From Ruminococcus sp. (lineage in GTDB: Bacteria; Bacillota; Clostridia; Oscillospirales; Acutalibacteraceae), in NCBI GenBank assembly GCA_017456845.1, contig JAFTIP010000003.1:1-52525 (forward strand): 52,525 nt of DNA, read 5' to 3'. Positions 16,583-24,241 of the stretch are shown one piece after another. The notes beneath the pieces are model-generated. The model was not told the DNA's origin. It did not search any database and saw nothing but the letters and a program-made list of their open reading frames with translations. The stretch's first letter is position 1. The number at the start of each line of letters is the position of its first letter. The position numbers and the translations under genes were made by a program.

Positions 16583-17896
16583 ATGTCACTTTACGAAAAA
16601 ATTATTAACCGCGAAGAAAAAATTTCTCTTGTAGGCTTGGGCTACGTTGGCATGCCTATTGCAGTATCTTTCTCAAAAAAGGTAGACGTAATCGGTTTTG
16701 ACCTGAACGCTGCTAAAATTGAGCTTTACAAAAACGGCATTGATCCCACCAAAGAAGTAGGCGACGAGGCTATTAAAGCCTGTACAGTTGACTTTACTGC
16801 CGACCCCGAAAGACTCAAGGAAGCAAAATTCCACATTGTAGCAGTTCCTACTCCCGTAAACGCTGACCATACCCCGGACCTTTCACCTGTTGAAGGTGCC
16901 AGCCGTATTTTAGGCAAACACCTTACAAAAGGCTCTATCGTTGTTTACGAATCCACCGTTTATCCCGGTGTTACCGAAGACATATGTGTTCCTATATTAG
17001 AGGCTGAGTCAGGCCTTAAGTGCGGCGTTGACTTTAAAATCGGCTATTCCCCCGAACGCATTAACCCCGGTGACAAGGTTCACCGCTTGGAAACAATCGT
17101 AAAAATTGTTTCGGGTATGGATGAAGAAACCTTGGACGAGGTTGCAAAGGTTTATGAGCTTGTAGTTGAAGCAGGCGTTCACAGAGCTGAGAGCATCAAG
17201 GTTGCCGAGGCTGCAAAGGTTATTGAGAACAGCCAGCGTGACATTAACATTGCTTTTATGAACGAGCTCTCAATTATCTTCAACAAAATGGGTATCGACA
17301 CAAAATCTGTTCTCGAGGCTGCAGGCACAAAGTGGAACTTCCTCAAGTTCTTCCCCGGTCTTGTTGGCGGTCACTGCATCGGTGTTGACCCTTATTACCT
17401 TACATACAAAGCAGAGCAGCTTGGTTATCACTCTCAGATTATACTTTCAGGCAGAAGAATCAACGACGATATGGGCAAATATGTTGTTGAGTCTTTAGTT
17501 AAAAAGCTTATCTCTGCCGATATCCCCGTTAAAGGTGCAAAGGTGGCAATCTTAGGCTTTACATTTAAAGAGAACTGCCCCGACACAAGAAACACAAGAA
17601 TTATCGACATTGTAAACGAGCTTAAAGAATACGGTATCACTCCCCTTATTGCCGACCCCGAGGCTGACAAAGACGAGGCTAAACATGAGTACGGCATTGA
17701 GTTTGTAGACATGAACACCATTAAAGATATGGATGCAGTTATCCTTGCCGTTGCTCACGAGCAGTTCAAATCCCTCTCTATGAACGATATGGACAAGCTC
17801 TATAACGGAAACCACTCTAAGGTGCTCTTAGACCTTAAGGGCCTCCTTAACCGCAAAGAATACGAAACCGCAGGCTACACCTACTGGAGGCTGTAA
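16583..17896 (+). CDS. UDP-N-acetylhexosamine 6-dehydrogenase (TviB/WbpA-like)
   Basis: This 437-residue UDP-sugar dehydrogenase has an N-terminal [11 protein letters not shown] Rossmann motif, the central [22 protein letters not shown] helix, catalytic C265 in [11 protein letters not shown], and a C-terminal [16 protein letters not shown] domain. Overall features fit the HexNAc-specific TviB/WbpA branch, which oxidises UDP-GlcNAc to UDP-GlcNAcA with two NAD. It is paired with a TviC/WbpP-type epimerase two genes on; together they would give UDP-GalNAcA. AGGAGG precedes the ATG. The gene between the two is an AsnB-like amide synthetase, whose likely acid substrate is the carboxyl group made here. 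Confidence 0.92.
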   Translation: MSLYEKIINREEKISLVGLGYVGMPIAVSFSKKVDVIGFDLNAAKIELYKNGIDPTKEVGDEAIKACTVDFTADPERLKEAKFHIVAVPTPVNADHTPDLSPVEGASRILGKHLTKGSIVVYESTVYPGVTEDICVPILEAESGLKCGVDFKIGYSPERINPGDKVHRLETIVKIVSGMDEETLDEVAKVYELVVEAGVHRAESIKVAEAAKVIENSQRDINIAFMNELSIIFNKMGIDTKSVLEAAGTKWNFLKFFPGLVGGHCIGVDPYYLTYKAEQLGYHSQIILSGRRINDDMGKYVVESLVKKLISADIPVKGAKVAILGFTFKENCPDTRNTRIIDIVNELKEYGITPLIADPEADKDEAKHEYGIEFVDMNTIKDMDAVILAVAHEQFKSLSMNDMDKLYNGNHSKVLLDLKGLLNRKEYETAGYTYWRL

Positions 17897-17919
17897 TACA
17901 TTTATAAAGGTGATACAAT

Positions 17920-19488
17920 ATGTTAAAGCAAATATTAGATAAAGCTCCGATAGTACAACAACATCTGTTCGAAAAAGGTTATCTAATAACCAATGCCGAT
18001 ATTAAAGGTACTGAGAGTTATCCTTTTTACGGCAATTGGAACAACACTACTGTGGGTAATTTTAATTTCTGGGTTTATAATTCGACTAAATTATTCACTT
18101 ATGACTTTAACGGTAATACAGCGTTTCTTATAGGTCATGCATACAATCCTTACACTATGGATTGGAATGAAGAAGAGATACTTCAAAAAATCGCAAAAGC
18201 TTATGAAACAGATGAATATTTTAATGCTATTGACGAGCTAACGGGAATCTTTATTTTGGGAGTTGTTAATGGCTCTTCTATTGAATTCTTACTGGATGCC
18301 TCCGGTATGCAATACGGATGCTATGGCACCATAAACGGCAAGCAGTATATATCAGCTCATATGCTGCTTGTTGGTGATATTTGTAATCTTAAAACCGATA
18401 ATTATGTTGAACGTCTTGTTAACTACAAATGGTACCACTTTATGATGGGCAATTACCTTCCCGGTGACATCACCTGCTATAAAGAAATCAAACGCGTAAT
18501 CCCTAACACATATGTTAAATTAACTAACGGGAACTATTCCGTTACAAGATTTTATCCCAACAAAGAAATACGTATATGCCAAAACGATGAAGAATATGTT
18601 AAGGTAATTTCAGAAGCTGCTAAAATCATGAAAAATACTATGCAGTTAATTCCTATGAAATGGAAGAACCCCTCTATTTCTTTAACAGGCGGTATTGACA
18701 GCAATACTACTTTTGCCGCCGCCAATGGATGCTACCAAAAATACACAACTTTTAGCTATGTGTCTATGCATCGCGAATCTGTTGACGCTGAAAAAGCAAA
18801 AGAAATTAGTGACAGGTTCCATGTTCAGCACAAAGTATATGAAGTCCCTGAAAGCAATAGCGATCTTCTTTATTTTGACATATATAAATCAGTATTCGAC
18901 TATAATCAGGGTATCGGAGTATCTAAAGACAGCGATGCAAGAAAAAAAATCACCCTCATAAACAACAATATCTGTGATGTCGAAGTCAAATCTTGGATTT
19001 CTGAAACTATCCGTGCTTACGCTTATAAATACTTCGGAAGAAAAAAGTTTCCTAAAAACCTAAAAGCAAGATGCTATACTTCGTTATATAAAATATTTTT
19101 AATGAACAGAAAACTTGTTTGGGAAACCGATAAATATTTTGAAGATTACTTTAAAAACACCCAGTTAAAAGAACATCTTTATAACTATGACGAAAGCGAT
19201 TTCTTTGTTTGGGAAATGATGCACGGCGGCAAGTGCGGTCTTAACATTGGCGTGATGAAATCCTGTTTTGACATTACTATCCCATATAATAACAGGAAAT
19301 TACTTGATTTGCTTCTCAGAGTTCCTCTGGAATACCGAATATCTGATAAGCATCATCTTGACCTAAAAAAAGCTATGAATTCGGAGCTTTATGATATGAA
19401 TATTCGTGTTGTTAACCTTAACGAAACATCAACACGCAAGAAACTTGCTAACATTTACTATACTGTTAACACAAAATTACCTTTTTAA
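17920..19488 (+). CDS. asparagine synthetase-like amide-forming protein lacking the N-terminal cysteine
   Basis: The 522-residue protein has the two-domain AsnB layout. Residues 1-210 resemble the class II glutaminase fold (ELTGIFILGVV, FLLDASGMQYGCYG) but begin MLKQIL with no Cys2, so it cannot cleave glutamine in the usual way. The synthetase domain carries the ATP-pyrophosphatase P-loop SLTGGIDS at 254-261, and has family-like helices near DKHHLDLKKAMN. It would adenylate a carboxylate and attack it with ammonia or an amine. Placed between a UDP-HexNAc dehydrogenase and an epimerase, it is a candidate for amidating a HexNAcA residue, as WbpS-like proteins are thought to do. Base composition is clearly more AT-rich than its neighbours, suggesting separate acquisition. 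Confidence 0.75.
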   Translation: MLKQILDKAPIVQQHLFEKGYLITNADIKGTESYPFYGNWNNTTVGNFNFWVYNSTKLFTYDFNGNTAFLIGHAYNPYTMDWNEEEILQKIAKAYETDEYFNAIDELTGIFILGVVNGSSIEFLLDASGMQYGCYGTINGKQYISAHMLLVGDICNLKTDNYVERLVNYKWYHFMMGNYLPGDITCYKEIKRVIPNTYVKLTNGNYSVTRFYPNKEIRICQNDEEYVKVISEAAKIMKNTMQLIPMKWKNPSISLTGGIDSNTTFAAANGCYQKYTTFSYVSMHRESVDAEKAKEISDRFHVQHKVYEVPESNSDLLYFDIYKSVFDYNQGIGVSKDSDARKKITLINNNICDVEVKSWISETIRAYAYKYFGRKKFPKNLKARCYTSLYKIFLMNRKLVWETDKYFEDYFKNTQLKEHLYNYDESDFFVWEMMHGGKCGLNIGVMKSCFDITIPYNNRKLLDLLLRVPLEYRISDKHHLDLKKAMNSELYDMNIRVVNLNETSTRKKLANIYYTVNTKLPF

Positions 19489-19503
19489 TAGGAGTGGCAT
19501 AAA

Positions 19504-20481
19504 ATGGGTTATAAGCACCTTGAATTTCCTAAGAACTCTATATTTTTAGTTACGGGCGGAGCAGGTTTTATTGGCTCTAACCTATGCGAGGCTATACTGG
19601 ATATGGGTTACACAGTCCGCTGTCTTGATAATCTTTCTACAGGTAAAAAGTCCAATATGGACGGTTTTATCAATAACCCCAACTTTACATTTATCGAAGG
19701 CGATATCCGTGACCTTGACACCTGTATGACTGCATGCAAAGGCGTTGATTACGTTCTTAATCAGGCGGCTTGGGGCTCTGTTCCCCGTTCTATCGAAATG
19801 CCTCTTCTTTATGAAGACATCAACATTGGCGGTACCCTTAATATGATGGAAGCTGCACGTCAGCAGGGCGTTAAGAAGTTTGTTTATGCTTCTTCCTCCT
19901 CTGTTTACGGCGATGAACCTAACCTCCCCAAAAAGGAAGGCAGGGAAGGAAACCTCCTCTCCCCCTATGCTCTTACAAAAAGAGTCGACGAAGAATACGG
20001 CAAACTTTACACAAAGCTCTACGGCCTCGATACTTACGGAATGCGTTACTTCAACGTATTCGGCAGACGTCAGGACCCCGACGGTGCCTATGCCGCTGTT
20101 ATTCCCAAATTCATCAAACAGCTCTTAAACGGCGAAACCCCCACAATCAACGGCGACGGTAAGCAGTCCCGTGACTTTACATACATTGAAAACGTAATTG
20201 AAGCAAACCTTAAGGCATGCCTTGCACCTTCAAGTGCCGCAGGCGAAGCTTTCAATGTTGCCTTCGGTGGCAGAGAATATCTTATTGACATTTACTACGG
20301 CCTTACAAAAGCTTTGGACAAAGAGGATATTGAGCCTAACTTCGGTCCCGACAGAAAGGGCGATATCAAGCATTCCAATGCCGATATCTCAAAAGCTAAA
20401 GAGCTTTTAGGCTACAACCCCGATTATAGCTTTAAAGACGGCATTAAGCTTGCCATAGATTGGTATAAGGAGAACTTATAA
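19504..20481 (+). CDS. UDP-GlcNAc/GlcNAcA 4-epimerase (WbpP/TviC-like)
   Basis: The 325-residue extended SDR has VTGGAGFIGSN (16-26), LDNLSTGKKSN, GDIRDL, the active site S132/Y155/K159 (SSSVYGD and SPYALTK), and the WbpP-typical QAAWGSVPRSIE and FNVFGRRQDPDGAYAAVIPKF stretches. WbpP/TviC enzymes invert C4 of UDP-GlcNAc or UDP-GlcNAcA. With the dehydrogenase at 16583 this gives UDP-GalNAcA, a precursor of Vi-like and O-antigen-like acidic polymers. The GC content and codon use match the dehydrogenase, not the AT-rich genes on each side, so the pair is probably the older core of the locus. Confidence 0.92.
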   Translation: MGYKHLEFPKNSIFLVTGGAGFIGSNLCEAILDMGYTVRCLDNLSTGKKSNMDGFINNPNFTFIEGDIRDLDTCMTACKGVDYVLNQAAWGSVPRSIEMPLLYEDINIGGTLNMMEAARQQGVKKFVYASSSSVYGDEPNLPKKEGREGNLLSPYALTKRVDEEYGKLYTKLYGLDTYGMRYFNVFGRRQDPDGAYAAVIPKFIKQLLNGETPTINGDGKQSRDFTYIENVIEANLKACLAPSSAAGEAFNVAFGGREYLIDIYYGLTKALDKEDIEPNFGPDRKGDIKHSNADISKAKELLGYNPDYSFKDGIKLAIDWYKENL

Positions 20482-20503
20482 ACAAATTTAGGAGGTTTTC
20501 TAT

Positions 20504-21538
20504 ATGAAAATCGCAATACATCAGAACGAAAAAATGTTTAAACACTCTAGTCAAATAGTAGACGATTGTATCAAACAGTGTGTGAAAAGAAACATTAAAT
20601 ATAAAATCGTAAACTGCTACGATACTAATATATTAGAAACCCTTAGGGAATTCGATGCAGTTATATGGACCATTCAAAATTACGTAAAAGCAGATATGCT
20701 TGAGGCACGGAGTATACTTAACTCCGCACAAAAAATAGGACTTAGGGTTTTTCCCGACTTTAACACATCCTGGCATTTTGATGATAAAATTGCAGAAATG
20801 TATTTGCTTCAAGCTATAAATGCTCCTATACCTAAAAGTTGGGTGTTCTATTTTAAGGATGAATGCATAGAATGGCTTAAAAACGAAGCTAAATATCCAA
20901 TCGTAGCAAAACTTAGATGCGGTTCTGGTGCAAACAATGTAAAGCTCCTAAAAAACTTTAAAGAAGCCAAAAAATATACCGACATAATGTTCACGAAAGG
21001 CTTTAGTCCTGCCCCTAGTGCCATTTACAAAGCTTACTCAAAAGCACAGTCCTCAAAGAACTTAAAGGTAATAATTAATAGAATTAAGAAAATCCCCGAT
21101 TTCCTTAACACTCTTTCAAATGCAAAAAAACTTAGCCGAGAATCTGATTATTGTTATTTTCAGGAGTTTATTGAAAACAACGGTTATGATATTAAAATAG
21201 TTGTTATAAATGATAAACTGATTCCTCTGTGCAGAAATATACGAAAAGGCGACTGGCGTGCATCAGGCGGCGGCGATTGCTACACAGATATCTCTATGGT
21301 TACCGAGCAAATTCGAAAATCAGCTTTCGACACTTTTGATAAGTGCGGTTTCCAGTGTATTGGTTTTGACTATGTTGTGGATAAAAACACAAACGAAGGA
21401 AAAATAATTGAGATGTGTTATGGATTTGATTTTCAAGCTTTATCTGATGTTGGCGGATATTTTGATCGACACGGCAATTGGCATAAAGATAGCACATTAA
21501 GTATTGTAAATGAAATCTTTGAGACACTGGTCAAATAA
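20504..21538 (+). CDS. ATP-grasp ligase of unknown acceptor
   Basis: The 344-residue protein looks like a RimK/Ddl-type ATP-grasp enzyme. A pre-ATP-grasp lobe contains VFPDFNTSWHFDDKIAEMYL (about 85-104), then IPKSWVFYF, the ATP-binding lysine and glycine loop YPIVAKLRCGSGANNVKLL, FQEFIENNGYDIKIVVINDK, and a C-terminal metal-site segment GFDYVVDKNTNEGKIIEM. Such enzymes make an acyl-phosphate and couple it to an amine. In a glycan locus it is a candidate for attaching an amino acid to a uronic acid or amino sugar; no substrate can be named. It is AT-rich like the AsnB-like gene. AGGAGG precedes the ATG and the 3' end overlaps the next gene by 29 bases. Confidence 0.75.
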   Translation: MKIAIHQNEKMFKHSSQIVDDCIKQCVKRNIKYKIVNCYDTNILETLREFDAVIWTIQNYVKADMLEARSILNSAQKIGLRVFPDFNTSWHFDDKIAEMYLLQAINAPIPKSWVFYFKDECIEWLKNEAKYPIVAKLRCGSGANNVKLLKNFKEAKKYTDIMFTKGFSPAPSAIYKAYSKAQSSKNLKVIINRIKKIPDFLNTLSNAKKLSRESDYCYFQEFIENNGYDIKIVVINDKLIPLCRNIRKGDWRASGGGDCYTDISMVTEQIRKSAFDTFDKCGFQCIGFDYVVDKNTNEGKIIEMCYGFDFQALSDVGGYFDRHGNWHKDSTLSIVNEIFETLVK

Positions 21539-22364
21539 CCACAGGCAAGCCATCTTCGTATCGATAATTATTTTTATTATTGTTTTATCTTTCCTGATAT
21601 GCTTACTGGTCAGTTATTATGCTTTGTACCTGACAGAAAATAAAGCATATGTTAAAATAATCAACAATACAAATTTAATTATCCTATCTGACCTTCACGA
21701 TTCTTCTTTCGGGAAAAATAACGCAAAGCTTATTGATAAGGTGAGACAATGTGAACCGGATGTTATTTTTACGGTTGGCGATATGGTAAGCGAATACAAT
21801 AAGGACTACTCTTACCTTTCGCCCCTTTATCAATCTTTAGCTGAGATTGCACCTGTTTACTGCTCTTTAGGTAATCACGAGCTTTCTCATCCTGAAAGCG
21901 AAAAGATAAAAGGGATTTTAAAAGAACACGCAACTCTTCTTGATAACGAATATACCGAAACCAATATTAACGGAACCGATGTACGTATCGGCGGGCTTAT
22001 GGGGTATCACCCCGACAACGTTGAGCTTAATGAGTTTGTAAGGGATTTTGCCGATACCGAAAAATTTACCCTTCTGCTGAGCCATTGCCCTGAATACTAC
22101 GTCTGGGGCGTTGACGAGGTAAAAATTGATTTAATGATCTCAGGGCATACTCACGGCGGTCAGGTGATTGTTCCTTTCAAGGGCGGTCTTTATGCTCCCG
22201 AGCAAGGTTACTTTCCTTACTACGACTACGGTGTTTTTTATGAAGAAAATACCACTCTGGTTATTACCCGTGGCTTAGGCACCTCAAAGCAGAAGGTTCC
22301 ACGATTTAATAACCCCCCTGAAATTCTTTGTCTTACCCTTGAGCCTGAGGTGCAAAATGAATAA
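21510..22364 (+). CDS. membrane-anchored metallophosphoesterase (YkuE-like)
   Basis: A single N-terminal membrane helix (about 14-40) is followed by a calcineurin-type phosphoesterase domain with all metal motifs: LSDLHDSS, VGDMVSEY, SLGNHELSH, LLSHCPEYY and SGHTHGGQVIVPF. The 284-residue length and topology match the YkuE/YaeI group, which acts at or outside the membrane. The start lies inside the end of the ATP-grasp gene (29-base overlap), and its own end overlaps the CYTH gene by eight bases, so the three are translationally coupled. In this context it could hydrolyse a phosphorylated lipid carrier or nucleotide sugar; that is inference. Confidence 0.88.
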   Translation: MKSLRHWSNNHRQAIFVSIIIFIIVLSFLICLLVSYYALYLTENKAYVKIINNTNLIILSDLHDSSFGKNNAKLIDKVRQCEPDVIFTVGDMVSEYNKDYSYLSPLYQSLAEIAPVYCSLGNHELSHPESEKIKGILKEHATLLDNEYTETNINGTDVRIGGLMGYHPDNVELNEFVRDFADTEKFTLLLSHCPEYYVWGVDEVKIDLMISGHTHGGQVIVPFKGGLYAPEQGYFPYYDYGVFYEENTTLVITRGLGTSKQKVPRFNNPPEILCLTLEPEVQNE

Positions 22365-22881
22365 AAAACCTTTGGAAATTGAATACAAATTTCTTATAGA
22401 AATGCCCGATTTAAAAATTCTTGAAGCACAGCCCGAGTTCAGAGCAAAAAAACTTTGCCAGATGTACCTTGAACTGCCCTGTGGTTTCAGCGAATTCGGC
22501 ACAAGATGCCGTATAAGAAAAACCGAAGAGCAAAACACAAAAGCCTACTGTAAAACCTTCAAAAAGGATGTTACAGGCATTACCCGTATTGAGGTTGAGG
22601 AGGAAATTTCTGCCGATGAGTTTGAGAAGCTTTCTAAGTTCTTAAGAAAAGGCACAGCTCCCGTTGAAAAGACCCGCTACACCTTCTTTTATGAAGGGCA
22701 CACCTGCGAGGTTGATGTTTTCCCTTTCTGGCAAGACAAGGCATTTCTTGAAATTGAGGTGGAAAATGAAAAGGTTGTTCCGCATATTCCACCCTTTATT
22801 AATGTAATAAAGGACGTATCAACGGATATAGCTTACCGAAACTCGGTGCTTGCCCAAAGGATTTTTCAGGGCACACTCTAA
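22357..22881 (+). CDS. CYTH-domain triphosphate tunnel enzyme
   Basis: The 174-residue protein starts with the CYTH signature EIEYKFLI (ExExK). It has alternating acidic and basic strands: RCRIRKTEE, AYCKTFK, RIEVEEEI, KTRYTFFYEGHTCEVDVFPF and LEIEVENE. This is the eight-stranded tunnel fold that binds triphosphate with divalent metal. Bacterial members include inorganic triphosphatases, thiamine triphosphatases and class IV adenylyl cyclases, and sequence alone does not decide between them. The ATG at 22357 follows TGAGGTG; an in-frame TTG at 22339 is less likely. It is the last gene of the glycan locus before a bidirectional terminator. Confidence 0.85.
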   Translation: MNKKPLEIEYKFLIEMPDLKILEAQPEFRAKKLCQMYLELPCGFSEFGTRCRIRKTEEQNTKAYCKTFKKDVTGITRIEVEEEISADEFEKLSKFLRKGTAPVEKTRYTFFYEGHTCEVDVFPFWQDKAFLEIEVENEKVVPHIPPFINVIKDVSTDIAYRNSVLAQRIFQGTL

Positions 22882-22891
22882 CCACATACAA

Positions 22892-22922
22892 AACAGGCGG
22901 CAAGTTTTACTTGCCGCCTGTT
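22892..22922. terminator. bidirectional terminator between the glycan locus and ohrR-like gene
   Basis: A perfect 13-bp stem AACAGGCGGCAAG / CTTGCCGCCTGTT with a TTTTA loop and T-rich flanks on the plus side (ATTTTATTC) serves the two convergent genes. Confidence 0.9.
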
Positions 22923-22925
22923 ATT

Positions 22926-23366
22926 TTATTCTTTAACAACACCCAGAGCTTTATAAAGCAAACGGTAAAGCTCAGCCGCTTCCTCGGGCTCTAAGTTTAT
23001 ACAACCAGCTAACCTTTCAGGAACAGATACCGCCTCAGCTTTTAATGCTTCTCCTTTTGAGGTTATTTCAACCTCCAAAACCCTTTCGTCTTTTTTGCTT
23101 CTGGCTCTGTTTACAAATCCCTTTTTCTCTAAGCTTTTCAACACAGGCGTTAAAGTCCCCGAATCCAAGAAAAGACGTTTTCCAAGTCCTTTAACACTGC
23201 AACTTTTATCTTCCCACAATACCATCATAACAATATACTGAGTATAGGTAAGATCCAGCTCATCCAAAAAAGGACGATATTTTCTAACCACCTCTTTTGC
23301 ACAGGCATAAAGAGGAAAGCAAAGCTGGTTTTCAAGTCTTAAAACATCAAACTTACTTTTATCCAT
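22926..23366 (-). CDS. OhrR-type MarR family redox-sensing repressor
   Basis: The 146-residue winged-helix protein has LENQLCFPLYAC at the N-terminus. C16 sits exactly where OhrR proteins carry the peroxide-reactive cysteine, and YTQYIVMMVLWE follows, with the recognition helix LFLDSGTLTPVLKSLE and the wing SKKDERVLEVEIT. OhrR proteins release DNA when that cysteine is oxidised by organic peroxides. The gene lies 17 bases after a glutathione peroxidase-type gene, a natural target, and would be co-transcribed and autoregulated. AGGGTG precedes the ATG. A matching dyad sits at the shared promoter. Confidence 0.9.
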   Translation of the reverse strand: MDKSKFDVLRLENQLCFPLYACAKEVVRKYRPFLDELDLTYTQYIVMMVLWEDKSCSVKGLGKRLFLDSGTLTPVLKSLEKKGFVNRARSKKDERVLEVEITSKGEALKAEAVSVPERLAGCINLEPEEAAELYRLLYKALGVVKE

Positions 23367-23383
23367 AAAAACACCCTATATTA

Positions 23384-23857
23384 TTATAGCAAAGCCTCAA
23401 TACTCTTTTCAAGTTTTTCGGGTGTTACTGCAGAAGCACAACGCTCAACCACATTGCCATCTCTATCGATAATAAATTTGGTAAAATTCCATTTTATCTT
23501 ACTTCCCAACAAACCGCCCTTCTGAGACTTAAGGTAGGTGTAAAGGGGAGCTTCATCGTCGCCGTTTACATTAATTTTTGCGAACTGCTTAAATGTGGTA
23601 CCGTAATTTAAGGTACAAAAGCTTACAATTTCCTCGTTGCTTCCGGGTGCCTGATTTCCAAACTGATTGCAGGGAAAGTCGAGGATTTCAAACCCTTTAT
23701 CTTTATACTTATCATAAAGCTTCTGTAATCCTTCATACTGAGGGGTAAATCCGCATCCGGTGGCGGTATTTACAATCAACAGCACCTTACCTTTATAGTC
23801 ACTGAGGTTAACGTCATTACCTTTTGCATCTTTTACAGTAAAATCATAAATTGTCAT
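23384..23857 (-). CDS. glutathione peroxidase family thiol peroxidase
   Basis: The 157-residue enzyme shows the catalytic set C35 (NTATGCGFTPQ), Q69/Q65 region (FPCNQFGNQ) and W123 (KWNFTKF). It has cysteine rather than selenocysteine. Bacterial members of this family usually take electrons from thioredoxin and reduce hydroperoxides in the cytoplasm. The length is full. It is the first gene of an operon with the OhrR-like repressor, under a promoter with an overlapping dyad. GGAGC precedes the ATG. Confidence 0.95.
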   Translation of the reverse strand: MTIYDFTVKDAKGNDVNLSDYKGKVLLIVNTATGCGFTPQYEGLQKLYDKYKDKGFEILDFPCNQFGNQAPGSNEEIVSFCTLNYGTTFKQFAKINVNGDDEAPLYTYLKSQKGGLLGSKIKWNFTKFIIDRDGNVVERCASAVTPEKLEKSIEALL

Positions 23858-23887
23858 ACGCCTGCTCCTTTAATTGTTTCAAATTAG

Positions 23888-23930
23888 ATTGTGTTCAATT
23901 TAATTATACAGTGTATTTTTAAATTGTCAA
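23888..23930 (-). promoter_or_regulatory. promoter and candidate OhrR operator of the gpx-ohrR operon
   Basis: Minus-strand TTGACA (23925-23930) and TATAAT (23903-23908) are 16 bases apart. The dyad ATTG-TGTT-CAAT (23888-23899) covers the expected transcript start. Its AT-rich ATTG/CAAT halves resemble the AATTGTA-type sites known for OhrR; binding is inference. Confidence 0.6.
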
Positions 23931-23966
23931 TATGTATCTTTTCCCTTTTGCGCGTATATTAAAGGA

Positions 23967-23995
23967 TTGACTTATTTATCAATAGGTGCTAAAAT
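23967..23995 (+). promoter_or_regulatory. sigma-A promoter of the SCIFF operon
   Basis: TTGACT (23967-23972) and TAAAAT (23990-23995) with a 17-base spacer, 33 bases before the SCIFF ATG. Confidence 0.65.
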
Positions 23996-24028
23996 AACTT
24001 TAGAAATATAATTTCGGAGGAATTTATT

Positions 24029-24175
24029 ATGACAATCAAAACTCTTGATACCAAAAATCTTTGTGAATCCGCAAAGTGCGGCGGCTGCGGCGAATGCCAG
24101 ACTTCTTGCCAGTCTGCTTGCAAAACAAGCTGTGGCGTTGCTAATCAGGAATGCGAAAACACAGAGAACAAGTAA
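24029..24175 (+). CDS. scfA: SCIFF ranthipeptide precursor
   Basis: This 48-residue peptide reads MTIKTLDTKNLCESAKCGGC then GECQTSCQSACKTSCGVANQ and ECENTENK. The CGECQTSCQSACKTSC core identifies the six-cysteine-in-forty-five family, ribosomally made peptides nearly universal in Clostridia. Their maturases form thioether links from Cys sulfur to residues outside the alpha carbon. Here there are eight cysteines (12, 17, 20, 23, 27, 31, 35, 42) rather than six; the two extra ones appear to be among those at 12, 17 and 20. CGGAGGAA precedes the ATG. The maturase gene follows after a terminator. The biological role of SCIFF peptides is not settled; links to quorum sensing have been reported. Confidence 0.95.
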   Translation: MTIKTLDTKNLCESAKCGGCGECQTSCQSACKTSCGVANQECENTENK

Positions 24176-24199
24176 TTTGTTTTAATTACGCAAAGCTTT

Positions 24200-24222
24200 G
24201 CCGCCTTTTGGCGGCATTTTTT
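24200..24222 (+). terminator. intrinsic terminator between SCIFF precursor and maturase
   Basis: GCCGCC-TTTT-GGCGGC followed by ATTTTTT, 25 bases after the scfA stop and only 20 bases before the scfB ATG. Partial read-through would give much more precursor than enzyme mRNA. Confidence 0.85.
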
Positions 24223-24241
24223 GTGATTAGGAGATGTTTTT

